Origin: Fimbriimonadaceae bacterium
GTDB taxonomy: Bacteria > Armatimonadota > Fimbriimonadia > Fimbriimonadales > Fimbriimonadaceae
Length of the DNA: 15,102 nt
Assembly (NCBI GenBank): GCA_019694835.1
Contig: JAIBBE010000124.1
Span: 1-15,102, forward strand
Reading direction: 5' to 3'
Shown here: piece after piece, positions 9,601 to 15,102 of the stretch
How the letters are laid out: each line of letters starts with the position of its first letter
Numbering within the stretch: the first letter of the stretch is position 1
Program-made: the position numbers and the translations under genes
The notes under the pieces: generated by a model
The model's input: the letters and a program-made list of their open reading frames with translations, nothing else
Told to the model about the DNA's origin: nothing
Database searches by the model: none

Positions 9601-9727
9601 ACCGAAGGGCACTTCGTCAAACGGGAAGCCAAAGCGCAGGGTAAAGACCGTCTGTCCCAGCGCGGACTGGCGGGAGTATTCGAGGTATTTCGATATGAGC
9701 CTGAAAGTTCGGTTGGAGGAGTATTGA
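644..9727 (+). CDS. Giant exported protein (3027 aa) with Tat-type signal, long helical region and C-terminal beta-rich domain; function unknown
   Basis: Predicted mass is about 330 kDa. Residues 1-50 form a Tat-like signal: T23-R24-R25-S-F-I, a moderately hydrophobic core with prolines, and AGAAA as the likely cleavage zone. The order then is: beta-rich region (about 50-320); Ser/Pro/Thr linker (about 325-380); mixed region; charged helical block (about 687-940); beta-rich core with GHRASLVKQTER (1390-1401) and AYLRQRMF (1414-1421); Gly/Ser/Thr/Pro linker (about 1690-1765); almost continuous amphipathic helices (about 1775-2620); alternating polar/hydrophobic, Gly- and aromatic-rich strands (about 2628-2930) including PYGGSGFFAL (2808-2817); and a basic, probably disordered tail. 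I see no P-loop, HExxH or other catalytic motif and no further membrane helix. From memory, the central motif and the C-terminal domain recall uncharacterised giant proteins in other bacteria. It is first in a tight operon; its stop lies one base before the next start. A role as an exported scaffold is inference; the function is unknown. Confidence 0.93.
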   Translation: MHDTDWAKAFIPVGDQLLASTLTRRSFIGACIGIPVAPLLLGTSTAGAAATLERGDSESSLRFTEDQDGLSVTWYPALQASAWTWRIVRKAFGPDAKFTLRRLAVQPKLIFQLKVEDARFGELKSASHWITFTHVPEERRWRVRLRTDIWCAPKHLRSNEEVGIPFEHLSICVGEESASSAIKCKVPPQESEGFCIDTDASVLGPALQSVLEQHVRVEGPLRLTLARNGVWSLIPRRAGRQALGKIQLADGALVAPHGISMAWCEPESDDGPGAVIAKDRRRTHDDPVFVAWGEIEASAKPIVLGNAAGPRVTLKALRLIASTDPSKNPASPEESTPVTSAQASAPENPTKSKRVGTGQPTQPTQECRADAKSSGLDRAEAVKAFIERHGRLGSDPPQWRYVRRDWSWKDRHPAGISTVRAAWMIHFARSPKLPELGPLCIHEGALAHSKSFEPRLKFAGRLDGNPWWLKSRIGWLRVQGWTSDASEIDPANASANTHHPLMTAESAGFGSVLSSLDVPLLLTESELAPSGCEFSKLTFAPTGLRAAYASDARNASTDLRASDSYLWLGAPSEIGDLPLAHIDLTRARIEVARTHDLARLAFVFAGLHLDILDRCAWITDTRASCGVRKRIEPGRDSDASVLDTRPVLVAEFPPQHVFEEAIFRPGAAPLPDVALRAPRFAVMVGGEEKTFSASLPELLLQLKLLKTEAERVVVREAYAELKKMEQKDEQSPAHDKTEPFDRFSKEFKKLFEQPTWKNKWPSDHQVYIGAACLPPDLAVEARRIYVEMRKEVLAPLLTRTLTDANNLVKLLNGEKPTSSYLTETWYQRVYQFASDLYEKFLQLNPADKVTHPLPPRDRAYLIERAVSGVMQGYADFRDYFAQWMVENQGNQLYDLDDLEYFSEDNRPKDLKLSLGKYQGWVAESSKAYLKLLGGTQEPAPLMRARLSGPSRLAFHVDCGSRPGIDLEDGDAHFPSKKWPGQRNLPAVGTWLPFSFDALTDWGHYDLAVTPRARQAAAFDDVGVLIRRDISEGGLDDDSAGADIAMIKSLGIRSGQVTTRPQGPGRSRDWGKELRTVQERLADVEASLRVVPDELQTAIELPARLILSPSQKAQWRTPRQWCPDSGRPVPLWSATLTTDSVNPLVRAVASPDMRPEFVRYGLERRLLAVKTGSGDPAKSPHSPVGSAPPRGPRAPWTLGFEESDPNVTIEELFLATSPDGTPKPMTAADICAKQDQHQVIEYLCRRMRDRAAYGKHALFRSTLDAYDRHEIVLLSSAWGLPVRGRREKSGELQAVRVSSQVELPPEWRLLDAQAGTAMYRPRALKVRELTLTALGGTLRHDSDFVPPAAARHIIHGPLFDSMAVERWQHWTVLGRDAFSEVVYKGYLFPIGHRASLVKQTERMFLRPAGGGLVRAYLRQRMFIRLARPDKTFPAYGQPHGGRKFPGGVVSMLTLTTPDIVDPTEDTQKLDKPTPSGRLFANQAGLVFWPRTARVDGAEVEFDMQIQGAVTRGKLIFVDNMAANRAELMDDLVAYYNRQPSPDIDQNQLKVVPLQPHLHLRTLDLRGQALRYCDEVKPGSASHKTLAWTLKATGCAGVTSYLNTRNKPIDPLEWEGRVERYDDPMLEGADQPPFFPAIETARIRIDQVERLTNGAPQAAIAQFDGWYLKNGFEADRISNDRDFLEIYLDIVNRVTMDMGSSGDRSGGVMRPAGEVIALSRQRGPLTGTTDAAVRSPGTTGSVTGANGYPVTPPKTPSPLRFVGGAVNATSGSEGRTKDAFRQFFENKNPELKSKILGLVSIADLVSHLNVSDAASDLPRLRDAVEYGLSGIESGAAVVRTQVVVPLNDVVKGLDEQWRKAGAQAKGSLPSIVGGMEDVFPDVDRALNDLLTVLGKSLESSDDPAFFSSLGDIYECGRRLMDACGRVAANPLDQLQIAAQKKLQGLGAGVEDLIKGLDRLDVEALVKPLNSSLTSAETALRVSGGAFDLSASMVAVMEKLRAAVEEQQPILAKFDESLSLLKVPPPVDLQTAIMSHRTSKGTSAPLNTARDFVDKYLEAIESWLMRAQGPLNSLPTTKNEVVAGACATALQYFKASMARIAEARNALNKALEVSEYRQAARALSTILEIADTLEKIKREPTALLPLFSQALSEYLALLVGPRLEKLPPLSDVKGLARKVLDPVKDIAESGMLKIADPQKPGNPNPTPPVGDKFSISSTPIWQVPGSNSSLVAHIHKVAEAVEAVLQKARQSDKKEDVVDDASRVKLAMLGHHALKAENQLHRATIALRLTGIGNAIADFDESGFQASVRQADAAYQALERLGESMDAAMQQLVQDLGAIPSTKGLDPIVTRVRTVVRETLGWLMDRNQSLESRLEEVANTHERWAELLVPWMNLSKTYQEKTKVAFDLADRKNSDWLEQKQLWLPSLPDPVSASKVTGAAAVTVLQRLVSEQVMAWVSSLAAPSQVATKRLLDAFRPIVQQVADAYKTFLDTRKTAYRATLGTPAEWVNDALLVAADPSLAFLPGQAPDKSETKAKDESDQLYLDSESLRNLRDVKGEMSAAERSQAVRFLDHIVTGWCTGQSTPLRIAKQVQRISLEEIRSKLMALINFSAIREEIEERIKLLIPTSTTLSYEFSTTIQSEAGSGKVFQPKEGCLLSVNSHARINLLDAKKGPTFQSIGELGAFDIRLLGSVDALTLHFKGVRFMSRGGTPDCDLQYDGFTIGNELRFLEQLTPFFGSKAGSGFYLQPLSSGVGLEAGYGLNLGTFSVGNLAIFNVSLNAAARLPFDNREATFVAALSRRDSPFTIAVAPYGGSGFFALEANTTGIVGFEASFEYGGAAAFKYGPLEGQGRLMVGAYIRSGKGEPKIFATFYVGGSASIWIFSFGASLYVNATQDKHSRNMVGSATYAFSFSMGFVDFDYRVNVDVDLPLDGSKKEEKKDERSAHSRGLDFDEPVRLAAINPEAWGSTVRDVPLHLASFQQSQQTSTRPKGTSSNGKPKRRVKTVCPSADWREYSRYFDMSLKVRLEEY
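9715..9721 (+). promoter_or_regulatory. Ribosome binding site GGAGGAG for the 1733-residue protein
   Basis: GGAGGAG lies inside the last codons of the preceding gene, 7 bases before the ATG at 9729. Only one base separates the upstream TGA (9725-9727) from this ATG, so terminating ribosomes can re-initiate directly. This arrangement supports translational coupling and a controlled ratio of the two giant proteins. Confidence 0.75.
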
Positions 9728-9728
9728 C

Positions 9729-12700
9729 ATGACCGTCAACGGCGTCTTTAAAGTGATTCCGTCTGGCGTCATCGACGGCAAGCGGTTGCGTGTCACCGTT
9801 ATGTTTTCGCCGTCAGTGGCCTTCAAGACACTCCCATCCACGCTGGTGAAGGAATGGCGCGAGAAGAACTGGACATTAAGGGTAGCCAAGTTGCGCGTCA
9901 CGGGCGAGAAGTGCCCTGCCAGTTTCGCAGACGCAATCCAAACGAGCGCAACAAGCCATGGCTGCACGGCAACCTGGAATGCTGGAAAAGCAGCTTGGAG
10001 CACCGGGACACAAACCTGGCTGGACGATTTGTGGGAGGAAAGCTTTAAAGACAAAAAAGGCAATTTGCCGGATGACGTCTGGGCGAAGCTCGCAAAATCA
10101 CTCGAGGCGTCGAACGATGGGAATGTCTTTCAGCCTGACAAGGACTTGGACGAGCACTCGAATGGCAAAGCCGAGGTCTTAATCCGGGCTGTTGTGCCAT
10201 CACGCCAAAGCGATCTGGCCCTGCTGCTCGAGAGCGAGCGAGCGCTGGAGATCTGCTGTACCGCCAAGTGGGCACATGGTGACTTCGTCGGGTACGCCGA
10301 AGAGGAGAACCGTTGTATCGGGATAGTCAGCTGTTCGAACGAACCTGCGGAAGTCGGCTCACCGAAGAATGCAGGTATCATCAATTCATCGGAAGTAGCC
10401 AAAGAGAAGGCACAGCAAGACCTCCGAAACGATGCACGGGATCGTTTCAAGAAGGCACTCAAAGCGGTGGACGATCAGTACGCGGAATGCGCACAAGACG
10501 AAAACAAAAACCGAGCCAGCGCTCCATGGCTCGCCGATCCGACCGCCATCGCGGGCGACCGCAGCCAGGTGTCCAAGGAAATCCCCGGGGCCGCACAATC
10601 GCATATAGAGGCGAATAGTCCCAAAGAAAAGCCTCATGATGATCCTGACCCTGATGGGATCAAGCAGCGGTACTTCGCAATCCAGGGGTCGCCTTCGTTG
10701 TCCCGCCTGTTCGGACTGACTGTCGATCTCGAGATTTCGCGCGACGAACTCAATTGCGAGCTTCAGCTTTTGCCTGGCGACCAGAAGAGCGAAGCGACGG
10801 TAGTTCATTTCTTGATCGCTCTGGCCAGTGACGGCTCCTCCGACAATAAGTCCATCTGGTCTCTAGTTCGTTACCGACCCGGTGGCGAAATGCATTTCCT
10901 TCCTGCCAGCAGATTCGAATTATTTGTGCCGGCACAACGCGGAGAACTCCACCCGCATGCGTCGCAGCATGAAGGCGTGCTTGTGCTCGGACAGGAGTTT
11001 GAGGGAAAAAAGCCTGAGGGCGACCCCAACGCGAAGCCACCGGTTCTGAGTCGCTTTGCGCTAAGCAGTCTCGACGTTCAACGTGCCACGAACGGAGCGC
11101 TTGATCGTATGGTGCTTCAACGGCCAGGCGAAGCGAAGCCTGAAGCCCCCACCCAGCCCCTGTTGGCCTGCAAACCTGTCAAGTGGGCACGAAAGACACA
11201 CTCGACTGCTGGACTCGTGCTGTTGGATCGCGGGCGCCTTGAGCAGACCGTCAGCCAGTTCGCTGCGCGAACATGCCACATGAAACAGCAGATCATCGTT
11301 CTGGACTCGGCCGACTTATTGGTCGGCTATCGGCTGGACATCGGCGTTCCCGTCAAGGGACGCGCTCGTGAAGACTGCGATGTCGCTTGGCGGAGCCTTA
11401 TGGCGCGCAACGTGGTTCACGGCGCTGACAGCGCGGAACCGGTCACACGGACGGTGCGACTCCTGATGGGAGGTACGGCAAGCACCCCCTCGATATGGCA
11501 ACGAACGCTCGACGACGCACAGCTCAGTTTGCCGGCACGATTGGTGCCCACATCGGACAAAGAGTTACGTATCCACGACGCATACGTGGAAGAGGTCGTG
11601 GCCGTGTGGACCGGGGAGCCGATGGGGGCGCAATGCGCAGGCGAAGAATCCGGCAAGATGGCCGACATGCCAGTGGGAGTCGGGGAGACCGTCCGCCTAC
11701 CCACTACAGGCGAAGATCCGCAACACCGCCTACTGCCTCCGCTGCGTTTTGGCTGGCCTTACCGCGTGGGCGTTCGCGCGGTGTACGCAGGCTCGATCTC
11801 ACTGCCGCTTCAGCATGCGCGGCAGTTGTACGAAGGCGGAGCCTCATGTCCGAAAGAGAATGTGCTGACGCTTCCAGCACGCGTCGACGAGCGATCGGGC
11901 GTCCGCAGGTTCCTCCGCCATGAGAGGATCTCTGCTCCCTATCTGCTCATGCATCGAGAGATCGCGCTACGTTCCAATCATTCAATGGGCTTCGAGAGGT
12001 CGGCGCACGCGATCATCCGCAGCGTCGGCAACGACGACAGGCACGCGGATCGGGGATTTCCTGTGAGCACCCAGCGAATCTTTGTCCCGCCGTCCGTGGA
12101 GATGCACTTCGCGGCCATGCACGGGGTCTTCGATAAGAACCCTCAGAAGCTTCCCGAGCAGGGCTTGCCCGGCGTCCGATTCGATGCCAAGGCTGGCGGC
12201 TTTCCGTATGTGACCGCACCATCCATCGAAGGCATCAACGGCGAAGTCTTCGAAGGCAATCGCACGATCTCCGTTGAAGCTGATCAGTGTGGGGACGCCG
12301 TCTACGAGGAGCGAACCGGTGCAGAAAAAGAGCGGCAACGGCGCTACTATCCTGATCCTGCAGCCGAGACTTGGGTGGTCGCAGTGCGTCATGCCGGAAC
12401 CAATAATTATCTGGAAGGGCTACCGGTCACGGTACCAATTTTCGCGGACAGCACTTATCCAAATTGTAGACCTCTGGTGCTGCGGATTCAGCGTGACAAG
12501 TCGGCTCACCATCGCGGGGCAAACCCTCGCCTCCAAGACGTTCTGTCTCGTCCGTCCCAGCGAGAGGTGTCTCCATTAGTCACTCACAGCACCGAAATTG
12601 CGGTGACGCTCGCGTCAGGCGATGATTTTGATGTCGATGTGTGGTGCGTGCCACGCGCAAAAACAATGGCCGATTGGTTCGCACCTGTGGAGAACATTGG

Positions 12701-14930
12701 CACCCTGGCGCTTCTGAATGCCCGTAAATCGGGAGATGGCAATCAAACGCTGCCTCAAAAACTTCTGGCTGCGTTGGACAAAATGCTCCCACCACCGATG
12801 GCCCTCATTTGCAAAAACACTCTGAAGGACTATTCCTGTTGGCCAGAAGCGGACACACTTCAGACACTTCAAGGTAATGACGGTGTCGGCGGCCTTTCCG
12901 CACCGGGGCCGGTCACTCGCCTGGCAATCGCCAACGCTTTGCATGATACGTTGATCGCCCGTCCGCTGGACGAGATCGCTGCGGTGCAGACGCTCAGGGT
13001 GACCCATGCGACACTGAGGCCGTTCCGCTTGCCCGCATTTGTGCCGGCCGATTCTCTGATGCGGTTGCAAGTGCGGCGGATTGAGGAGTCCACGCCAGCG
13101 GGAACGTCAGCGGGCGATGACTCTAGGGAAAATGCAGCCGAGTACCTTCTGGAAGGAGCGGTCCGGATCGACCTCATCACGACTGGCGCTATCGAGTTCC
13201 GTGCCAAAACTTCCTTCCCAAGTACGTCGGCATTCGACGACCCGCGGCGAGGACGAAGCGCACGAGATCGGCGTAATGGCTCCTGGCCCGACCAATGCGG
13301 CCAATCGCTCAAGACCGAGCACATCTTTGGCTTCGATGTCGCTACCGACGGACGCGTAACCCTTCCAGAGGTCGAGATTTCGCTGCTCCAGGTCGAAGAA
13401 TTGTTGCCCCCTGTGTCGTGCAGTCGCGAACTTCTCCCGGACGACGACGGATTGTGGCGCTTGAATATCAAAGACCTAAGACCGGGATCTGACCAACCCG
13501 CCTGGGGTCGGATTGTCACGCGTCATGTCTTTCCCGATCGAAAGGCGCGACGACTCTGCGTTCGCATGGTTGCCCGGCCTCGCCACGAGGAGCTGATGCG
13601 AACCGCCAATCGCGTGGCAAAGGCGGGCAACTGGCTACGTCCCGGCCGAGAAGCGGTTGAGCCCATCGACGATAAACTGCCGGAAGTACCGATCTGGTTG
13701 CCAGCCGGAATTCGCCCGTCCGAACCGATCGCACTGACGCCTGTCCCTGCGTTCGTCTGGAGGACCAACCCTGATTCTCATACTGCGTGTCGCACCGCCG
13801 TGATCCGCATCCCGCTGGGCCGAGGTTGGTTCTCGTCGGGCGAGGGAGAGCGCCTGGGCATTGTCGTTTGGCCGCCAGGTTTGCTAAACGCCGCCGCGGG
13901 GCTTCCGCCCTTACCCGCAGGGTCGAGCACATGTCCGCCGCTCCCTGAGGTACTCGCGCTGCCTGACTTCATGGACGAGGATCTGGGACCGGGAGGCCGT
14001 TTCGTGACACGCTGGGGCAGCGATCCGACGAAGGATGTCGATCAGAATGCACCCGCGGATTCCCGACTACCCGGTTTTCTGGACCCCTCGTCATTCAAAG
14101 ACCTCGGCCCGACAAACTCAGCCTCCGGAATGGGTTTCACCGCAGAACTGGCCCCGGTGGTACGGATGCCTGTGCGTGTCGAGGCGTTGCCAGGTCAACT
14201 GCAGGCCGATATCCCTCTGACCACGCTTGACGTCTCCCTGGTGACATACGAACCACGCTTCGACATCGAGACTGAGCAGTGGTATGTGGATGCAGCTATC
14301 GAGCATCCGTTCGAGGCACAACCTTTCGTCCGCCTCGGGCTCGTCCGATTCCAGCCTCACGCACCGGAAGACCTTCAGGTGTCGTTCCCGACAACACAGT
14401 GGGTTCAACTGCTTCCTCGTCGCGACGTTCGTGTCACCTACGAACTTCGCAACAGTGTGGAATTCGCAACGGTCACTGTCGAGGGCCTTGGCCCGTTGGA
14501 CGATCGGTTTGATGCCGCAGACGATGGCGTTGGAACGAGGGTCTGGGCCCATGTGATGAGCGAATACATCAACGACGCGGGCCTCGTCTGCCGCAGCACG
14601 CATTCTCCTAAGCCCATGTGCCTCGCGCCAGTGTCTGCCGGTGGCCAAGCGCAGGAGGAATATCGCGGGCCACGCCGAACCTGGAGCATCGATATCGATC
14701 TCGATTCATTGCCGGATCGGAACGAATACGGCATCCAGGAGAAGGTGAAGCACTATATCTACGTGGAGGAGCGCGAAGCGTACCTCCCCGCGACGTATGT
14801 GCACGAACCCGTCCCGCCGGAAATTGCCAGCGGAGGACTGGAATCAAGCATGCACCAGGAATCCGGCCCTCGTTTCGTTGCGCGTCTGGAACTGAACAAG
14901 CGAATACCCAACGGAGGAAAGCCGCGATGA
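9729..14930 (+). CDS. Giant partner protein (1733 aa), beta-rich, no signal peptide; function unknown
   Basis: Predicted mass is about 190 kDa. The N-terminus has no hydrophobic signal and begins with a strand-like RLRVTVMFSPSV (19-30). A charged helical and linker stretch (about 215-310) precedes PSLSRLFGLTVDLE. The middle carries LRFGWPYRVGVRAV (672-685), a VRRFLRHERISAP stretch (725-737) and RIFVPP...MHGVFD (783-802). The last third is beta-rich with GWFSSGEGERLG (1366-1377), the aromatic YEPRFDIETEQWYVD (1507-1521) and PFVRLGLVRFQPH (1532-1544). Length and motif order recall, from memory only, uncharacterised proteins that neighbour giants like the upstream one. No catalytic signature is visible. 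Coupling to the upstream gene by one base suggests the two act together. As the upstream product has a Tat-type signal and this one has none, it could be exported bound to it or remain cytoplasmic; the sequence cannot decide. Confidence 0.93.
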   Translation: MTVNGVFKVIPSGVIDGKRLRVTVMFSPSVAFKTLPSTLVKEWREKNWTLRVAKLRVTGEKCPASFADAIQTSATSHGCTATWNAGKAAWSTGTQTWLDDLWEESFKDKKGNLPDDVWAKLAKSLEASNDGNVFQPDKDLDEHSNGKAEVLIRAVVPSRQSDLALLLESERALEICCTAKWAHGDFVGYAEEENRCIGIVSCSNEPAEVGSPKNAGIINSSEVAKEKAQQDLRNDARDRFKKALKAVDDQYAECAQDENKNRASAPWLADPTAIAGDRSQVSKEIPGAAQSHIEANSPKEKPHDDPDPDGIKQRYFAIQGSPSLSRLFGLTVDLEISRDELNCELQLLPGDQKSEATVVHFLIALASDGSSDNKSIWSLVRYRPGGEMHFLPASRFELFVPAQRGELHPHASQHEGVLVLGQEFEGKKPEGDPNAKPPVLSRFALSSLDVQRATNGALDRMVLQRPGEAKPEAPTQPLLACKPVKWARKTHSTAGLVLLDRGRLEQTVSQFAARTCHMKQQIIVLDSADLLVGYRLDIGVPVKGRAREDCDVAWRSLMARNVVHGADSAEPVTRTVRLLMGGTASTPSIWQRTLDDAQLSLPARLVPTSDKELRIHDAYVEEVVAVWTGEPMGAQCAGEESGKMADMPVGVGETVRLPTTGEDPQHRLLPPLRFGWPYRVGVRAVYAGSISLPLQHARQLYEGGASCPKENVLTLPARVDERSGVRRFLRHERISAPYLLMHREIALRSNHSMGFERSAHAIIRSVGNDDRHADRGFPVSTQRIFVPPSVEMHFAAMHGVFDKNPQKLPEQGLPGVRFDAKAGGFPYVTAPSIEGINGEVFEGNRTISVEADQCGDAVYEERTGAEKERQRRYYPDPAAETWVVAVRHAGTNNYLEGLPVTVPIFADSTYPNCRPLVLRIQRDKSAHHRGANPRLQDVLSRPSQREVSPLVTHSTEIAVTLASGDDFDVDVWCVPRAKTMADWFAPVENIGTLALLNARKSGDGNQTLPQKLLAALDKMLPPPMALICKNTLKDYSCWPEADTLQTLQGNDGVGGLSAPGPVTRLAIANALHDTLIARPLDEIAAVQTLRVTHATLRPFRLPAFVPADSLMRLQVRRIEESTPAGTSAGDDSRENAAEYLLEGAVRIDLITTGAIEFRAKTSFPSTSAFDDPRRGRSARDRRNGSWPDQCGQSLKTEHIFGFDVATDGRVTLPEVEISLLQVEELLPPVSCSRELLPDDDGLWRLNIKDLRPGSDQPAWGRIVTRHVFPDRKARRLCVRMVARPRHEELMRTANRVAKAGNWLRPGREAVEPIDDKLPEVPIWLPAGIRPSEPIALTPVPAFVWRTNPDSHTACRTAVIRIPLGRGWFSSGEGERLGIVVWPPGLLNAAAGLPPLPAGSSTCPPLPEVLALPDFMDEDLGPGGRFVTRWGSDPTKDVDQNAPADSRLPGFLDPSSFKDLGPTNSASGMGFTAELAPVVRMPVRVEALPGQLQADIPLTTLDVSLVTYEPRFDIETEQWYVDAAIEHPFEAQPFVRLGLVRFQPHAPEDLQVSFPTTQWVQLLPRRDVRVTYELRNSVEFATVTVEGLGPLDDRFDAADDGVGTRVWAHVMSEYINDAGLVCRSTHSPKPMCLAPVSAGGQAQEEYRGPRRTWSIDIDLDSLPDRNEYGIQEKVKHYIYVEEREAYLPATYVHEPVPPEIASGGLESSMHQESGPRFVARLELNKRIPNGGKPR
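14913..14917 (+). promoter_or_regulatory. Ribosome binding site GGAGG for the third gene
   Basis: GGAGG sits 9 bases before the ATG at 14927, within the end of the preceding gene. It supports the ATG that overlaps the upstream stop as ATGA. Confidence 0.7.
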
Positions 14931-15102
14931 TCTACCCGAAATCAATTTCCCTATCGCTCCGCCCAACCATCCAAGTTACTGCGGTGGCCTGTTTCATCTT
15001 TGCAGGCCTGCTGCCAGGAGAGGCCCGATCCTTCACGCCGAAGGATAATGCCGACCTGCTGAATTTCTGCCCGCCCGTTGCCTTGCAAATGGCCGTCGCG
15101 GC
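14927..15102 (+). CDS. Start of an exported protein with Sec-type signal peptide (partial, continues off the right edge)
   Basis: Only 58 complete codons are visible. The start ATG overlaps the previous stop codon (ATGA), with GGAGG 9 bases upstream, so the gene is translationally coupled to the giant pair. The N-terminus has one basic residue near position 5 and another near 12, then a hydrophobic core (about 15-29, including VTAVACFIFAGLL), and a possible signal peptidase I site near PGEA or ARS (about 33-35). Cys22 is at the start of the hydrophobic core rather than after it, so this does not look like a lipobox. The start of the mature part (FTPKDNADLLNFCPPVAL) is not recognised. The context implies a periplasmic or secreted component working with the two giant proteins. 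Confidence 0.8.
   Translation, partial: MIYPKSISLSLRPTIQVTAVACFIFAGLLPGEARSFTPKDNADLLNFCPPVALQMAVA

Noticed and set aside
12869..13519. Minus-strand open frame of 216 codons
   Set aside because: It is antisense to the second giant gene, with a Ser/Arg-rich low-complexity peptide and no start signals.
644..14930. CRISPR arrays, insertion sequences or tandem DNA repeats within the giant genes
   Set aside because: No regularly spaced repeats, terminal inverted repeats or transposase-like frames were seen; the region is continuous coding sequence.
14940..15000. Lipoprotein signal in the third gene (VAC at residues 20-22)
   Set aside because: The Cys is at the beginning of the hydrophobic core rather than at its end, and the -3 residue is Ala, so it does not fit a lipobox.

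Overview
The window is a stretch of bacterial DNA of moderate to high GC (mostly 55-67% by hand count). Its protein-coding capacity lies almost entirely on the plus strand. Strong AGAGG/GGAGG ribosome binding sites, ATG starts, TGA stops, a twin-arginine signal and the overall composition suggest a proteobacterium, perhaps beta or gamma. This is an inference from style only, because no taxonomic marker gene is present.

Layout. Positions 1-231 may carry the start of an unidentified minus-strand gene that leaves the window; reading-frame evidence is weak and the surroundings look degraded. Positions 232-643 are non-coding. They hold a near-consensus sigma70-type promoter (TTGTCA ... TATACT, 495-525), an A/C-rich leader and the ribosome binding site of the first large gene. 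Positions 644-9727 encode a 3027-residue protein with an N-terminal Tat-type export signal. After a single spacer base, 9729-14930 encode a 1733-residue protein with no visible signal. Its stop codon overlaps (ATGA) the start of a third gene at 14927, which opens with a Sec-type signal peptide and runs off the right edge. Three genes this tightly packed are almost certainly one operon.

Meaning. The two giants match no characterised enzyme or structural protein that I can name, and I see no nucleotide-binding, protease or other catalytic signature. From memory rather than a search, several motifs recall a little-studied set of very large uncharacterised bacterial proteins encoded side by side. 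In the first protein these are a GHRASLVKQTER / AYLRQRMF block and a C-terminal Gly/aromatic beta-rich domain with PYGGSGFFAL. In the second they are PSLSRLFGLTVDLE, RIFVPP...HGVFD, GWFSSGEGERLG and PFVRLGLVRFQPH. The simplest reading is a paired giant-protein complex. The first member would carry the export signal and the structural scaffold (an approximately 850-residue helical region plus beta-rich ends). The second would be a beta-rich partner that either stays inside or is exported as a passenger. The third is a small or unknown secreted component. The biochemical role is unknown, and this operon is the main candidate for an undescribed system in the window.
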